The notes: generated by a model not told the origin, from the sequence alone. A stretch of DNA of 64,000 bases from Campylorhamphus procurvoides (GCA_013396655.1 WBMV01005969.1:1087534-1151533); one strand, 5' to 3'; positions 13,255 through 25,461 are shown, numbered from the stretch's first letter. Program-made: numbers and translations.

Positions 13255-13664
13255 GGAGTGTTGCCGCAGAGTCTTTTTGATTTTTTGATTCTTTTAATTT
13301 TATAGATATTAGAAATTATTGTAGATCTAATGTATTAGTAATGTAACTTTAGTAGCTGAATGTTTATACACCATGACCCCTATCCTAACAACCCTTAGAA
13401 TTCCTTAAAGCTGTTTAGTCTGTATTTCAAGGTAGAATTGCAGAAAAACACCATGAAGCCTGAACCACAAGATAAAGATAGGGACAGAAGAACCTCCAAA
13501 TCTGAAGCTTTGGAAGGCCTCCAAGGACCTGACGTGCTGTGAAGAAGACAACAAAGATGAAGAGAGGGTCCTGATACCCCAGACCCAATTCCCGAGGGGG
13601 CGTGGAGAGGGTGGTTTGGGGCAGGACTGAGAGAAATAGCAAAATGAGATTGGATAGATACTAT

Positions 13665-13672
13665 TATAAAAA
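13665..13672 (+). promoter_or_regulatory. LTR TATA box
   Basis: TATAAAAA lies about 70 bases upstream of the ATTAAA signal, the spacing expected of a U3 promoter preceding R. Initiation would fall near 13695. Whether it is active is unknown. Confidence 0.65.
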
Positions 13673-13735
13673 CCTGTAACTTAATTGTAGAAGGGAGAAT
13701 TCTCATGTGTATTCCTGTGAGCCGGTGTTTGGCTC

Positions 13736-13741
13736 ATTAAA
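13736..13741 (+). terminator. LTR polyadenylation signal ATTAAA
   Basis: The common variant signal ATTAAA is followed by a T-rich stretch (13743-13760) suitable as a downstream element. Confidence 0.65.
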
Positions 13742-14620
13742 ACTTTTATTTATTTATCTTATCTCCTAACTGACTGCCTGGAATTTTTACTGCGCCCTCC
13801 TTAAGGCATCAGGAGTAACAAATTCTAATAGGAACTTCTTTGTAGTCATCTGCAATGGTTGACAGAATTTTGAGGTTTGATGCTCAAATACATGCAAACT
13901 GAAGCCTGTCTTTAACAAGACTGGAGTTTGTCTGCTTGTGGTTTGTTCAGGGCAAAGATTTTTTTTCCAAGGGACAGCTAGAAGCTTTTTGACTTTGTGA
14001 GGACATAGGTGTATGCTCATAGCCTCATCATCAGGAACACTGTTTCTGCTTCATTTAAATTTCCTCAGAAAGGTAAAATAGTGTTTCTCTGTACCACAGT
14101 TTTCTTTAGCTTGCAGGTAATCAGAAAGATAGTTTTATCAAAAATCTATTTTGAACATAGTAAGTAAAGTTTATACTCTATACTTTTCCTGAGTTTTTTC
14201 CCTCAAGGTTTATATGGTTTCCATAATAGATTTCTTTAGAATGGTTCAAAACCCTTTTTGAAAACATGAGTATCAAATGCAAGTTAGAAAGTGTTATCTA
14301 GTATGAGACAGGAAAAGGAATAAAAGAGCAGGTGGACCTCAGGTACATATATGTGAGCATGAGCTTCAGCATTTTTGTCTGCTATTTTGTTTTTCCTTCC
14401 AGTACCTCAGAAACATACATGACATGGAAGTCATGGCTCTAAATGTCTTAAATGGTAAACCGGGCAACACTTGAAATTAGGTCAGAATTACTTCTACACT
14501 CCCAAGTCATAACTGGAGGCTATGGTCTTGCTGAACTGACTCCTACCTCTGCCTGAGCAATCCAAGGACATCTGTGAGATACCTGACTCTGGAGCTGTTT
14601 CTGCAGTATCCAGGGTATTT

Positions 14621-14656
14621 GGCAGTGGGGATTGCTGTTTCTGAAACAGCACTGCC
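14621..14656. repeat. Bulged inverted repeat with a 19-bp palindromic core
   Basis: The core tgctgtttc-t-gaaacagca (14633-14651) is a palindrome around one base. Outer arms ggcagtg (14621-14627) and cactgcc (14650-14656) also pair, leaving a bulge on the left arm. The loop is too tight for a good RNA hairpin, so a binding site or chance is as likely. Confidence 0.6.
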
Positions 14657-15645
14657 AGAGATGGGCAGAGCTTCATCATAGGGAAGAAGCCTCAGCCAGA
14701 AATTTCAGTGAGAATTAGACAATTAATTCCCTGGAGTCTTCTTCCCCCTGGAGCAAAGGAAGGAAATGAAAGATGGTTATTTTCAGTTCATCCATTAAAA
14801 AAAAAAAGCCTAATGGTTACTTAACACACTGTGATCTTTGTAACAAATTGGGTTTGCTCCTAAGACACAAATCTATAAAATTTCCAGAAGAGAGAAAAGT
14901 ATTGTGGATCTTGGTAGATTATCTCAGGAATAAATGAGAAAGAAAAATACATCAGTGTACAGATAGTACTTTAAGATTTGGGTTTCGTAGAAGCCACATG
15001 CATTTGAAGAATCACAGATTTCATTCATTCACCTTGCCCTCCAGGATCAGCAGTGGGGTGGGTCTGCACCCTGGAGAGAGCACTGAGAGGGAATCCCAGC
15101 TGACTGAGACAGGATCCCAGGTTTTCACCCAGCAGATGACACCTACTCTCATTTTTAGCCAGGGCTGGGTGAGCTGGCTGAGTGTCCTTGGCTGAGCTGG
15201 GCTGGAGGGACCCCCCTGCTGTGGGGCATCTAGGGGTGTCACTAAGGGACCTGTTTCAGACTCACTGGACAGCTGGCATGCATTACCCCTTCAGGAATGT
15301 TTCAGTCACACTTCCAAGTTCTTGCTTGCAAACAGCAATTCCAGGAACTCTTTTTAATGAGAATTTCACTCCTGACTGAAGCAAGTATTGCAAGGAATTT
15401 GAGCATAGGCTTATAGCACTTCTGCTGCAGTCCAATCCTGCGAACATTAGCAATGCATATTTTACCAAACCTTGCCTTAGGGTTGTCGGTGAGATCCAAG
15501 CGCATAATAATGGGGCTAATCTAAACTCTTATTTATTTGAACTTCAGGGCACATAAGTCCATAAAATAACAGGGGGGCAAAGAGTAAAACAAAAAAAAAA
15601 AGGAAAAGAACACAAAAAAACCCCTAACTAATTTCTGCTTCTAAT

Positions 15646-15666
15646 GGGAGTGGGGGGGGGGGCGGG
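15646..15666 (+). repeat. G-run, quadruplex-capable
   Basis: GGG, then a run of 11 G (15652-15662), then C and GGG lie within 21 bases. Several ways of forming a four-stranded G structure exist. It sits just after an A-rich tract, giving strong strand asymmetry. Confidence 0.7.
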
Positions 15667-15769
15667 AACTGAGAAGGCTTTAATCTGGACTTGAAAGTAT
15701 TTATATAATTGTGAAGGAGCAGAGCCGTACTTGTGTCTTCAGACCTAGCAGAACTAAGCCTCATACCAT

Positions 15770-16330
15770 TAATAATAGAAATATAGCTTTAGCTCATTTT
15801 CCAGGGCTTTATTTAAAATGAGAATGCCCGGCAACAGAGGCCAAACAGCTTTGGCGATTAATTCAATTTTAATAAGGATTGTTATGTACTGTAGCATTAT
15901 TCTCTACGCACATCGATGTTCCTGTTTTCTCTCCACTCCTTTCCTCAGTGTGAAAGTTGTCTCTTCTCACTAATTGAATTTCATTACCTCCCACTGAAGT
16001 GAAGAGACTGAGAGATTGCTGCCTGAATGCCTTTGACACACTTAATCAATCCCTAGAGAACAAATACTGACCCTATTTTTGTTTCTTTTTTAACTTGTAA
16101 CCTTTTTTTCCCCATTCTGAGTCACAATTTCCCCGGTTATTTGAGTTTATGTCAATTTTCAATCTCAGAATCCTAATGATAAGTAATTCTGTGGTCATGT
16201 AAGTAATCAATAAGAGGATAGTTATTAGTCTCATTTTTCTGGCATAAATATTAAACTTACAATGTCATTTTGCCCTTAAAAATTCACTTTGGAATAATTA
16301 ATGAAAAACACTGGAATCTTGCTATCTGGC
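15770..16330. promoter_or_regulatory. Candidate conserved non-coding element with homeodomain-type sites
   Basis: This segment has dense TAAT/ATTA cores: 'gcgattaattcaattt', 'taataaggattgttat', 'ctaattgaatttcatta' and 'cacttaatcaatccctag'. The last includes an overlapping PBX/HOX-like TAATCAAT. It is free of simple repeats and transposon signatures, in contrast to the DNA just upstream. Such composition is typical of vertebrate developmental enhancers in gene deserts. The assignment is inference from motif density; conservation could not be tested. Confidence 0.3.
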
Positions 16331-17235
16331 GACCTCACCAACACGGGTTTTATCTAGTGTTATCTACGAAGTTATTTACATAGAAGTTGGACTTTAGTTA
16401 CAGGGTTTCTATTAATTTTGCCTATTTTTTTTTTTTATTTTAAGGACAAATCCACATCCAGTGAAGCTCCACTGATTTAAGAGAAGTGACATCACACATG
16501 AATTCTATTATAAGTCTCAATTCAAAACATACAAAACTGGCTGCTAAGGACACTTGTTACCAGGTGGTAAATCTGACCTTCTCAGAAAGACCAAGTGAAA
16601 GAAAGAAGTAAACCTCTAAGAGAAAGTGGCCTGTACCACTTTTATATATGTGTGTGTAATATAGGGGGAAAATGTACCACTTTTTCCCATTCAAATAAAG
16701 CAAAACTTCTGCCCTCAGGCAAGGAATGATAAGATTAAATTTCTTCTTAACAAAGTTAAACATTTCAGCTGCTCTGTAAACTGTGGCAGCCCTCACTTAG
16801 TGAATCAGGATGACAGCTTTACTTTTACTTCTACTTCAAAGCATCAATACACAGAACACAGATACGTGCCAATACAGGTACAGGTCAGTTTTAGCCCCTG
16901 AAGTAATTTCTTTCTGTTCTTATTGACTCCCAAAATGAAGCCTTTAAAAAATTTCAGGTTTTTATTAGGCGGCACGAGACCACATCCTCATGGTGAACCT
17001 TTGTGAAACTCAATTACATTTATGTGAACACTTACCATCTGTAAGCAGGTACCAATGAACTGTTATAACCTACCTGAATATCTAAGTCCTTAGAGTACAA
17101 AATTTGTCATGGTAGCACTGAGGGAATGGTCTGTATGTCCTTCTCGATATGTAAAGCTACTGCTGTACCACTTTTTTCAGACTTCTCTCTTTGCTGACAG
17201 CAGCCTTCCCTCTCTGGTCCACTTTCTTTGCTGGG

Positions 17236-17250
17236 ATATATATATATATA
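17236..17250. repeat. (AT)n microsatellite
   Basis: Seven and a half uninterrupted AT units. Confidence 0.9.
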
Positions 17251-18471
17251 CTTTGTACACAAGCTATGAGTTCTCAGATCTGCTGTTGTGAAATCAGTGA
17301 ATCAGTGTGTTAAAAGTAATGGACTTTTTTTTTTTTTGATTGCTTAATGGTTTAACAACCTGCTGGTTTATGGAAGTCTCAGATTCGCAGATCTCTCCAT
17401 GGTTTAATGAGGAAAGTAGAAGCATATTATTACTTCTGGACCTGTCTAAATACTCTTCTTACCATGACAGGTGTTACCCACATAGTATAAACCACTCTCC
17501 AGTTAACTGTAAGGCACCTATGTAACCTAATAAGTGGCAAAGATTAACTTAGAGGGTTTCAGAAGACAGAAAACACTCACCTTCAAGACTATGCAAGTTT
17601 CCAAAAATAAGTAACAAAACCTAAAATCTCTCATCCATCACAAAAGGGTATATGAAAAAAGTTAGGAGGTTGTGGTTTTTTTGTTGGGATTTTTGTTTCT
17701 TTGGTTTTTAAATAAACTAATATGAAGAGGTTAATGAAGTGAACTGTGCAATGTTGGTCCTGCTATTTAAGATAACACCTTGCTTATATTATGGGAAGGG
17801 TTAGAAGAAACCATGTGAATTCATTCTTTCAGATCCACAATTATTGAGGACAAATTAAGGTTGTCCACAAGGAAGATTAATTAAGACCAGTTTCATAATA
17901 TGTCTTTAACTCTTTCTTTGGCACCTGAGCATGGATCTTTGAAAACAAAACAAGCTTACCTAACTCACAGGATGTTACAAGTGTAAAAGACAACATGATT
18001 TTTAAGACCTTAGTTTTTAAGAAATATACAGGTATTCCCTGGCTAAAATAGGTCTGGGTATTCTTTCTCCCTTGAAAATGGTAGGGTATTCTTTTTCCCT
18101 CATAATCAGACCTCCCTATAAAATCCATATAAAATAATTAATTTCCCTCCTGGAGTGTAGACCGCCTCTTCTTGTCTCCACCCACTCAGCTGCACTCACC
18201 AGCACCCACACAGTCAGAAGTGATGAAGTCAGAGTGGGGCATGGAAACACAGCACTCCCTCTTCAGCTAGAACCTCTAGAAAGATGTTCTAATAAGTATG
18301 GATAGATGTAAATAAATGCATGCTGACAACATACGGGCATAAACAGCTCATTTTCTTTCTTTTAGAAGTCAAAAAGCAGTGAAAAAATAAAATATAAACT
18401 AAATAAAACAAAATAATACAAAAATAAAAAGTATGGTGATGCTCCTGATGGGTTTTTCAGCATAGCAAAAA

Positions 18472-18500
18472 TGTTCAGAAAAATCTTATTTTTCTGAACA
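18472..18500. repeat. Perfect 13-bp inverted repeat, 3-base spacer
   Basis: Left arm tgttcagaaaaat (18472-18484) and right arm atttttctgaaca (18488-18500) are exact reverse complements around 'ctt'. The structure is A/T-rich in its centre and lies in otherwise unremarkable DNA. Confidence 0.85.
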
Positions 18501-20082
18501 GTGAAACCAGATTCACATTCCATCCATAACCAGTTCTGGGGCCAAAAGTGCTGCAAGTATCAGGTCCCTAACAAATACCTTATTTTCAGTATGCTTTTAA
18601 GAAAAAAATGTTTCAAATTCTTTTGAAAGTCCAATTAATTATAACTTGAATGATCTTTGGAATCTTTTTATACATGCTACTTTCTTATGTCTAGGGTAAA
18701 AATGTATCACAAGACTCCACTCCTCTGCTTGAGTCAGTGACAGAGCTCTGATGAATGTCAGCAGTACTGAGGTTTTGCTTTAGTTGTTTCTTCATTATTG
18801 CCCACTAAACTTTAAAACATTTCTGTGCTACATCATTACTTCTTTCAGACCAGTTACAATACTTGCCATTTAATACTCCTCTGAAATTGCTATCAGTATT
18901 CATCACACGCAGATTGAAAAGGAAAACATCTGTTTTATACAGTGACTAAAGTATACCAGTAAGTTAAGTAATTCTGAGTTAAACTGGACTGTTTATGTCC
19001 CCATGCTACTGTCAGTCATATCTGTAGGTGGAAAGAAAGATCTATTCTTTCCTTAGCTAAACCTGCATAAGAGCATGTCATGGCAACTGTGATCAAAATT
19101 GCTGTTTGATGATGCTTGAAAGATTATTATATTTTATTTTAAAGTGTCATTCTATTTTAGTATCATCAGGCTATTTTTCACTTTCATGCGAAATTTGGGA
19201 TAGGAAGAAAATATAGGAGCATTTAATATACAGTACAGTTTGACTCATATGTCCAAGGAGATGCAACAAATCACATGAAAACTTTAAAAAAAAAATGAAT
19301 ACATAACAATGCCAATTTAGTTTAGCATTCATATTTGAAGGAATAACAGAAGGTACAGTTTCTGGCCTCTATTCTATTTTTACTAGAACGGCACTATAAA
19401 ATAACTGGTGCAAATTCCCTTGAGTTTGTCACTGACTACAGGCAAAGGATAAAACCCTGTGGCAAAACATAAACACTAAGCACAGTTCCATGGTCTCAGT
19501 TCAGACAAAAGATCCATTGAATTCATAAGATATGTTTGCTTAGGGAGGAACTGAAAAAGCACTACCCTGGCTTGTGATAGCTCCTGGTTGCAAACTCTAA
19601 TTATATATACATCTGAAGAAGAGAAAGGAAACATACTACTTAGCTGACAGCTATGGGTATCTTACTGTTAACTACTTTCTGCTTTATGTGTGTGTTATTC
19701 AGTGCTTTATGGTTTTGTGTGTATAGATTTTAATCCTCTTAGAACCCAAGGAAGGGACTCATTTGACCTAAGTTCTAAATGCAGAGGTCAGCAGCAGAGG
19801 TTCTAGGCTCTGGAATTTTGCCAGAAAAAGTATCCCAAAAATTTTGAGATCCAAATCATCTCAGCCTCAGGCAGATACGCGAAACAGATAACAACAATCA
19901 CACATAAAATGCTTTTTTCTCATCAGTCATCATAAAAATAACCTAGACCACTGTTTCAGAACCAGACTAAAGCATTACAGTTTGGTCAGTTAAACCTTGT
20001 TCTTTTATTACAATACCAGTCACAACTGAAAACTGAAATCCCTCAGTAAAAGGAGGAAAGAAAATCTATTTGGCCTTTTGGA

Positions 20083-20108
20083 TGTTAGCAACATTTTGGT
20101 TGCTAACA
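20083..20108. repeat. Perfect 10-bp inverted repeat, 6-base spacer
   Basis: Arms tgttagcaac (20083-20092) and gttgctaaca (20099-20108) are exact reverse complements around attttg. The TAGCAAC/GTTGCTA halves resemble RFX half-sites, but their order is the reverse of a canonical X-box. Confidence 0.85.
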
Positions 20109-20382
20109 CCTCTTACTGCATTTCCCAAGCTACAGAGGGCAAGGCAGGGATTGATCCAGAAAGACTATAGTGTTAGACTTTGTAAGTCCTCTATATGACA
20201 GCAGTACGTACTAGAAGCATCAGAGCTAATTATCACTGTTTTACTTAGTTGTACTAGGGACTCAAACATGGCACTGAACTCCTGGGGCTGCTATTCAAGC
20301 ACTTGCCTAGAGAGCAGCTGCATCACAGCATTTGCACCACAGGTGGGCTGAGAGTCCCTCTGTTCTGGATATAGAACAGCTA

Positions 20383-20450
20383 ATGGCATATGTGCAGGTC
20401 AGGATGAGCTGTGCTGAACAGCAGTGGAAGGACCTGGGTTTGATTCTGGT
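20383..20450 (+). repeat. Possible tRNA-derived SINE remnant
   Basis: 'tggcatatgtgcagg' (20383-20397) loosely fits a Pol III A box, and 'gggtttgattctgg' (20435-20448) fits a B box (GGTTCGANTCC) with two changes. The spacing of about 50 bases is normal for a tRNA-type promoter. 'gacctgggtttgattctggt' also resembles the corresponding block of MIR/CORE-type SINEs. No intact tail or target duplication was seen. Confidence 0.25.
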
Positions 20451-21586
20451 TTTATCTCGACAAATAGATTTTTGCCACTCTTCTCACTCTAGGGGTGGCA
20501 CCTCTAGCAGTGCCATTTCTTTCAGCTGTCCCCATAAACTCACTGCTATTGGCATGTGCAGTCATTCAAAATGTTGGGGTTTTTTTCTAATTTCTCTCCT
20601 TTCCAGTTAGAAAAAAAAATAAATACTAGCCTTAAATGACTTAAAATAGAATCTCCAGATATACAAAATGATAATTCTGATAAACATGGAGTCACATGAG
20701 GTTATCACATGCCTGTCAGGTCATATCATGTTATGTCAGCAGAAATGTAATATCTTTGAGCTACTATAATCCAGAATGATTTGATAAAACATAGCACATG
20801 CTATATCTGAACATTTTTATTAGAAATGAAAGGATTTAAAATCAAATTATTAGGAAGCTACTAATTCACCTCAGCTTGTACCATGCAAGTACGAAATGCT
20901 GTATATAACCTCTTTGATTTTTATCCCTGTTGCTTTAAAAACTGACTGCTGCTTGCCCATAAACTGCCCATAAACTACAAATTTTTACCAAACGTCATCT
21001 GAGAGTATTGAAATACCACTCTCAAAATGCCACTGGGCAAGTAACATCTATTTATGGTTTCTTACAGACTGATCTTCTTTGTAAACTTTATTTCTTGTTG
21101 CAGGAGAGAGTCTTAAACCCTTTGGCTCCAAAACGCCATCTAGTAATCATATCTGTGAGAATTATTTCTACACAAATTATTTCAAAGTGACAGAGAAATG
21201 ACTCCTTTAGCCCAAAACACATTTATTTCTTCCTCTCAATTAATCCTAAAGACAAACTAAGAAATGGTGAATTCAGTCTGATGCACTCAGTGCATAAACT
21301 TGAGCCTTTTTCCCCTGTAGGTCTGACCTGCTGTTATTCAGATTGTTCTTTCACCCTGTCTAAAATTATAATTTGAACTGATAAAATAGTTTGTAACAGG
21401 CTAAAACCATATCATCAGATATTATGCTTATGCATGGGCCCCAAAGCCAGTTGCCACCCAAAGAGTTTACAGTCTTTTCTGTACCACAAATATGTCATAA
21501 AGAATGAAAAAAAAAGAAAAAAAGTGTAACTTTCAGAAACCATGGTAACAGCATTAAGTTTCCCTAGGTAGATATTCAAGGGGCAT

Positions 21587-21622
21587 AAGCCATTGTAGCC
21601 ATCATCATTGCTGCAATGGCTT
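21587..21622. repeat. 13-bp stem-loop (hairpin)
   Basis: Arms aagccattgtagc (21587-21599) and gctgcaatggctt (21610-21622) pair throughout, with one G:U in RNA, around a 10-base loop catcatcatt. The stem is short for a microRNA precursor and does not extend beyond this. Confidence 0.8.
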
Positions 21623-24600
21623 TGTCAGAAGTCAGCAGAGGCACCCGTCCCTGTTATCAGCTTCGACACAACAGGATTGCAGCAGTCACCCCCTGATGGT
21701 AATGACTAGCCCTTTACATTCTCATATTATACAACCTCAGTAGCACATAAAGACAGATGAGCAGAAGACTAAAGTGCTAAGGAACAATAATATGCTTCAT
21801 AATGTCAAAGATTTCCTAGAACTAGGAAGGCTAAACACCTATTAGCTATGATTTTGAAACTCTTCTGAAATGAAAGAGTTGGGCACTTAACTCTCCATGG
21901 CTTCTGTGGAAATCCATCTGTTAAGTAGTTACCCTAGTTTCAGTTTAGCAATATGCTATAACATCTTTTTACACTTAGAGGTATTTTTCAGCATAAATAA
22001 AGTTAATACCATCAAATCCACAGACTTTGGCATCTAAATGGACTAAGGAGTAAACACACTGCACTTTAATCCTTACTGGAGCCCTAGAGCCAACAACCAC
22101 TTTTGTGAGCACAGAGGAGCTCAGTGTCCCTGGTGGCCACACCCTGAGGGCTTTTTGGTTCCTTGTCAAGAAATTAGACTCAAAAGCACTTCAAAATCCC
22201 AGGGCACTGCAATGTATGGTGTCAGACAGCTGACTGTCACAGAGACTTGATTTGAGGTAGCTACTTCAGATTTTAGGTAGAAATAAAGATTTCAAGATTG
22301 TTATGGATAAATAAGACAAAAATCAGTACACAAATAAAGTAGTTTCTGTGTCTCTTCCCAGCTGTGCCTCCACTCTATGATAAAACAAAGCTTGTGAAAG
22401 GAACTATCTCTTTGCATCCTTTCTGAAGAATAGGATGTTTTTGACTAAGTTTAATATAGGTTAGTATGAAAGATACTGTTCTATTTGTGGCTATCTAAAG
22501 CAAGGAAGGTTTTAATTTTAAAGGGACTAGACATTTTTATTAAAACAACTTATGTGGAAAACACACACATATGTCAAGCACATAAGCTCTTCTGTGGGTC
22601 AACATCAGTATGTGAAAGGAAACTTTTTCTTCTTCCAGTTGTATCAGTTGTCTTACAGGAGATACTACATCCCTTTACAAACTTTGATGTACTTAAAACT
22701 AATTTGGAATGCCCATGTACACGTAGATCTTTCCCCATGCAGCAAAACATTTTAATATTCAAGGAGAAAACCTTCTTAGGACTTTGCTGCAGGATATATT
22801 GTTGTGCTCGCTGTCATCACGATCTGCTGTGGTATTTATTTAATGTGACTCTTATCTACTGAAATGAAGAGCTTTGACACAGAGATCAGCCCTTTCTTTA
22901 TGCTTTATGTGAGGCCCATTCAGTGACTGTTTGTGAAATATTCATTGGATGTGTACCTAGCAATGACCTAGCTGTAGAAATTTCTTATTTTGACTTTTCT
23001 GAAAGTTTGGAGCATCAGCTTTATGATGACTAGGTTGTGTGGTTATATAATAACTGCACATGTTTCTGAGACTTACTGGGTTGAGAATCAAGCAGGTAAG
23101 TATTTTAGAACTGCAGAACAGGGGTAGGGGAGTTTAAAGAGCCTAAACGTGAATCTAGATCACAAATAGGTCTGGGGTATCACTCCCTTTGCAGCTCCTA
23201 CCTCCAGCAGAAAGGCCCATGGTCAGCAGAAAGCAACATAAGAGAAGGCAAATGTCTACAATAATGTTTTACAAATGCAAGTCTTTCCAAAGACTAAATT
23301 ATTGCTGTACTGTGGAGATGAAGTGTTATGATAGTCTATAAAAAATAAGGATTTTTTTGGTGATGGGAGGAAGAATATGGCAAAATATTTTCTCATCAAG
23401 CTCTGGGATTAGGGAACAAATGGTAAAAACACAGGACTCTTCCAGTGTCATTATAAATGTCTAACAAAAAAGCTTGTAAAATAAATGCTAAAGTGTTCTA
23501 TAAAACACACTATAGTAGTAACCATGATAGTTACAGTAAAATATAATGGAGAAACAACAAAGGTGAAGTTCCATACCAAATTTTCTAACAGTGAGTAACA
23601 GAAGTATTTTTGTTCCCTTCAAAGTTTCAAACAGGGACATTTTTTCCCTTACTATGTTATTTTCAAACATTATGCCAAGACATTTGGTCTTTTTTTGTGT
23701 ATGGTAATGATTTCAAATTTATTGATCAAGAGGGAATTCCTTTGATTTGTGATTATAGAAGTCCATTTTGGATGTGTTCTTTATGTGCTATTGTGTGTTT
23801 AGAGCAGTAACTGTGGGGATTATTAAAAAAAAAATATAAAAAAAGCCAATGAAGCTGTATATTCCCCAAAGTGTCTAGAGGGCTAGTGCCTAGGGTCACA
23901 GTAGATTCATGTGATCAGTCTAATGAGAAAGGGTAGAAAGGATCTGTCTAATTTCTGTTTGTTTTAGCTTTTAAATTGTATTTGTGCCAAGAGTGTCCTT
24001 ATTAAGAAAGTTTCTCTATGACTTGCAGTGTCTTCTCTTGTACATGCTTACAGTTTGCCATTTTCACTGCTAATGAATCTTTCAAGTTTCAGGATGAATT
24101 ACTCTTTGTAAAGCCTAATATCTGGGGGCCAAAAGTGCTTCTGATATGCCAGACTGATTTTACTTTTTTAAGTGCAGAAAAGAGAATAAACAAGTTTAAT
24201 TGCCTCAAGTTCCTAAGCCTGGAATAGAAATCATAAACTCGGTGCAAACTCAGTGGTATCCTACCTGGCCAGAAGGATCTAACACCAGGAAATCTATGTG
24301 CTGATCTTAGTTTCTAGACTGATCACCTTTACAATTAAATAGAACAGCTTCTAGTTATAGACATTTAAAGTTGTTTTATTAGCACATTTTAGCAAATAAG
24401 TATTTGAACATTGATAAAAATATTGTGGTTGCCCATGCTCAACAGTATATTTGTGAATTTTATATATATGATCATTCCAAAGGGCATGCTATAGTATTTT
24501 TAACTTTATTCTGGAAGCATAGAAAAACATTCATACTTTCAAATATCACAAAATTGCTAAACAATGTTTCCTGTTTGTGTTTAGCACAAATTACCACTTG

Positions 24601-25424
24601 TGCAAGTGACAATATTAGTTTTGAAAGACTCTGAGGTTAGTTTACATGTATTCTAGTCAGATAAATAAATCTCAGGGATTATGTTTTAGCAAATAAATTC
24701 TTTGTAAACATAGTTTAAGAAAGTCTCTTATAGCTTGCTCTTTCCATCCTACAGCATGTTCCATGACTGCAAAATCTTTAAGCTCCATATACTCACTGAT
24801 AGATAAAGGAAATAGAGGGTGACTTTGTAGGCTGTGACAAGAAAAGAGGGAGTTTATTTTCTGTTTGTTTTGCTCTCACCTTCATTAAGCTTTACATGAA
24901 CCAGCCATTTGTTTCAGACATAGGCTGCTTTGTGAAAACCCAGTTCAGAATATTTGAATATCACTGACAGGAAAAAACATGATGGTCTAATTTTTGCATC
25001 TATAGTTATTGCCAATATATTTGTGCCATTCAATTTTTATTATTGTGCATCTTTAGCTTCTAGGAGATTACCCAGTTAGCTAAATCTCTGCTAAATATTT
25101 ATTTTTATCCAAATCTTCTTTACATTTGCAAATCCTGACTATACACAAATTTCTATATGGCATCTCTCAATGTTTTGGAGACAAAAATCTCTGTATGTGA
25201 ATCCACTATCTCATGGCCCCACAGCTGTTCTTCATTGCAATTTGGCAGCATGTTGGGTACCCCGTGGTTTGCAAAGAGCTGTCGATAGCCCCACCCCTCA
25301 GGGAGAAGAATTGCACACAATTTTGTCCCAGAAGAAGCAGGGAGAAAAATGGGAAGGGAAGTGGCTATCAGAAATGCCCTTTCAATTATTTGCTAGTTAT
25401 ATCTCAGTCAAATAAATGTTGCTG

Positions 25425-25461
25425 ATGTTGTAGCAGCCAAATGTTGTAGCAGCCAAATGTT
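25425..25461. repeat. 16-bp tandem duplication
   Basis: The unit atgttgtagcagccaa occurs twice without a mismatch (25425-25440, 25441-25456), followed by five bases of a third copy. Perfect identity suggests a recent slippage event. Confidence 0.95.

Larger units (their letters stand above)
13259..13811 (+). mobile_element. Solo LTR of an endogenous retrovirus (4-bp target duplication)
   Basis: The element is 553 bp, starts TGTTGCCGCAGAG and ends CTTAAGGCATCA. The terminal 7 bases are inverted repeats with one mismatch (TGTTGCC against TGATGCC). GGAG lies directly outside both ends (13255-13258 and 13812-13815). A TATA box (TATAAAAA, 13665-13672) is followed by the poly(A) signal ATTAAA (13736-13741). 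A 5-bp stem, gagcc...ggctc (13719-13735), sits directly before that signal, like the poly(A) hairpin of retroviral R regions. Predicted parts are U3 13259 to about 13695, R to about 13757, then a U5 of about 55 bp. No internal viral region adjoins it. A 4-bp duplication is typical of gammaretrovirus-like class I elements, but the family is inferred, not matched. Confidence 0.8.

Noticed and set aside
22485..22862. 125-codon plus-strand frame as a gene
   Set aside because: Overlapped by a frame on the opposite strand and another on the same strand; no family recognised.
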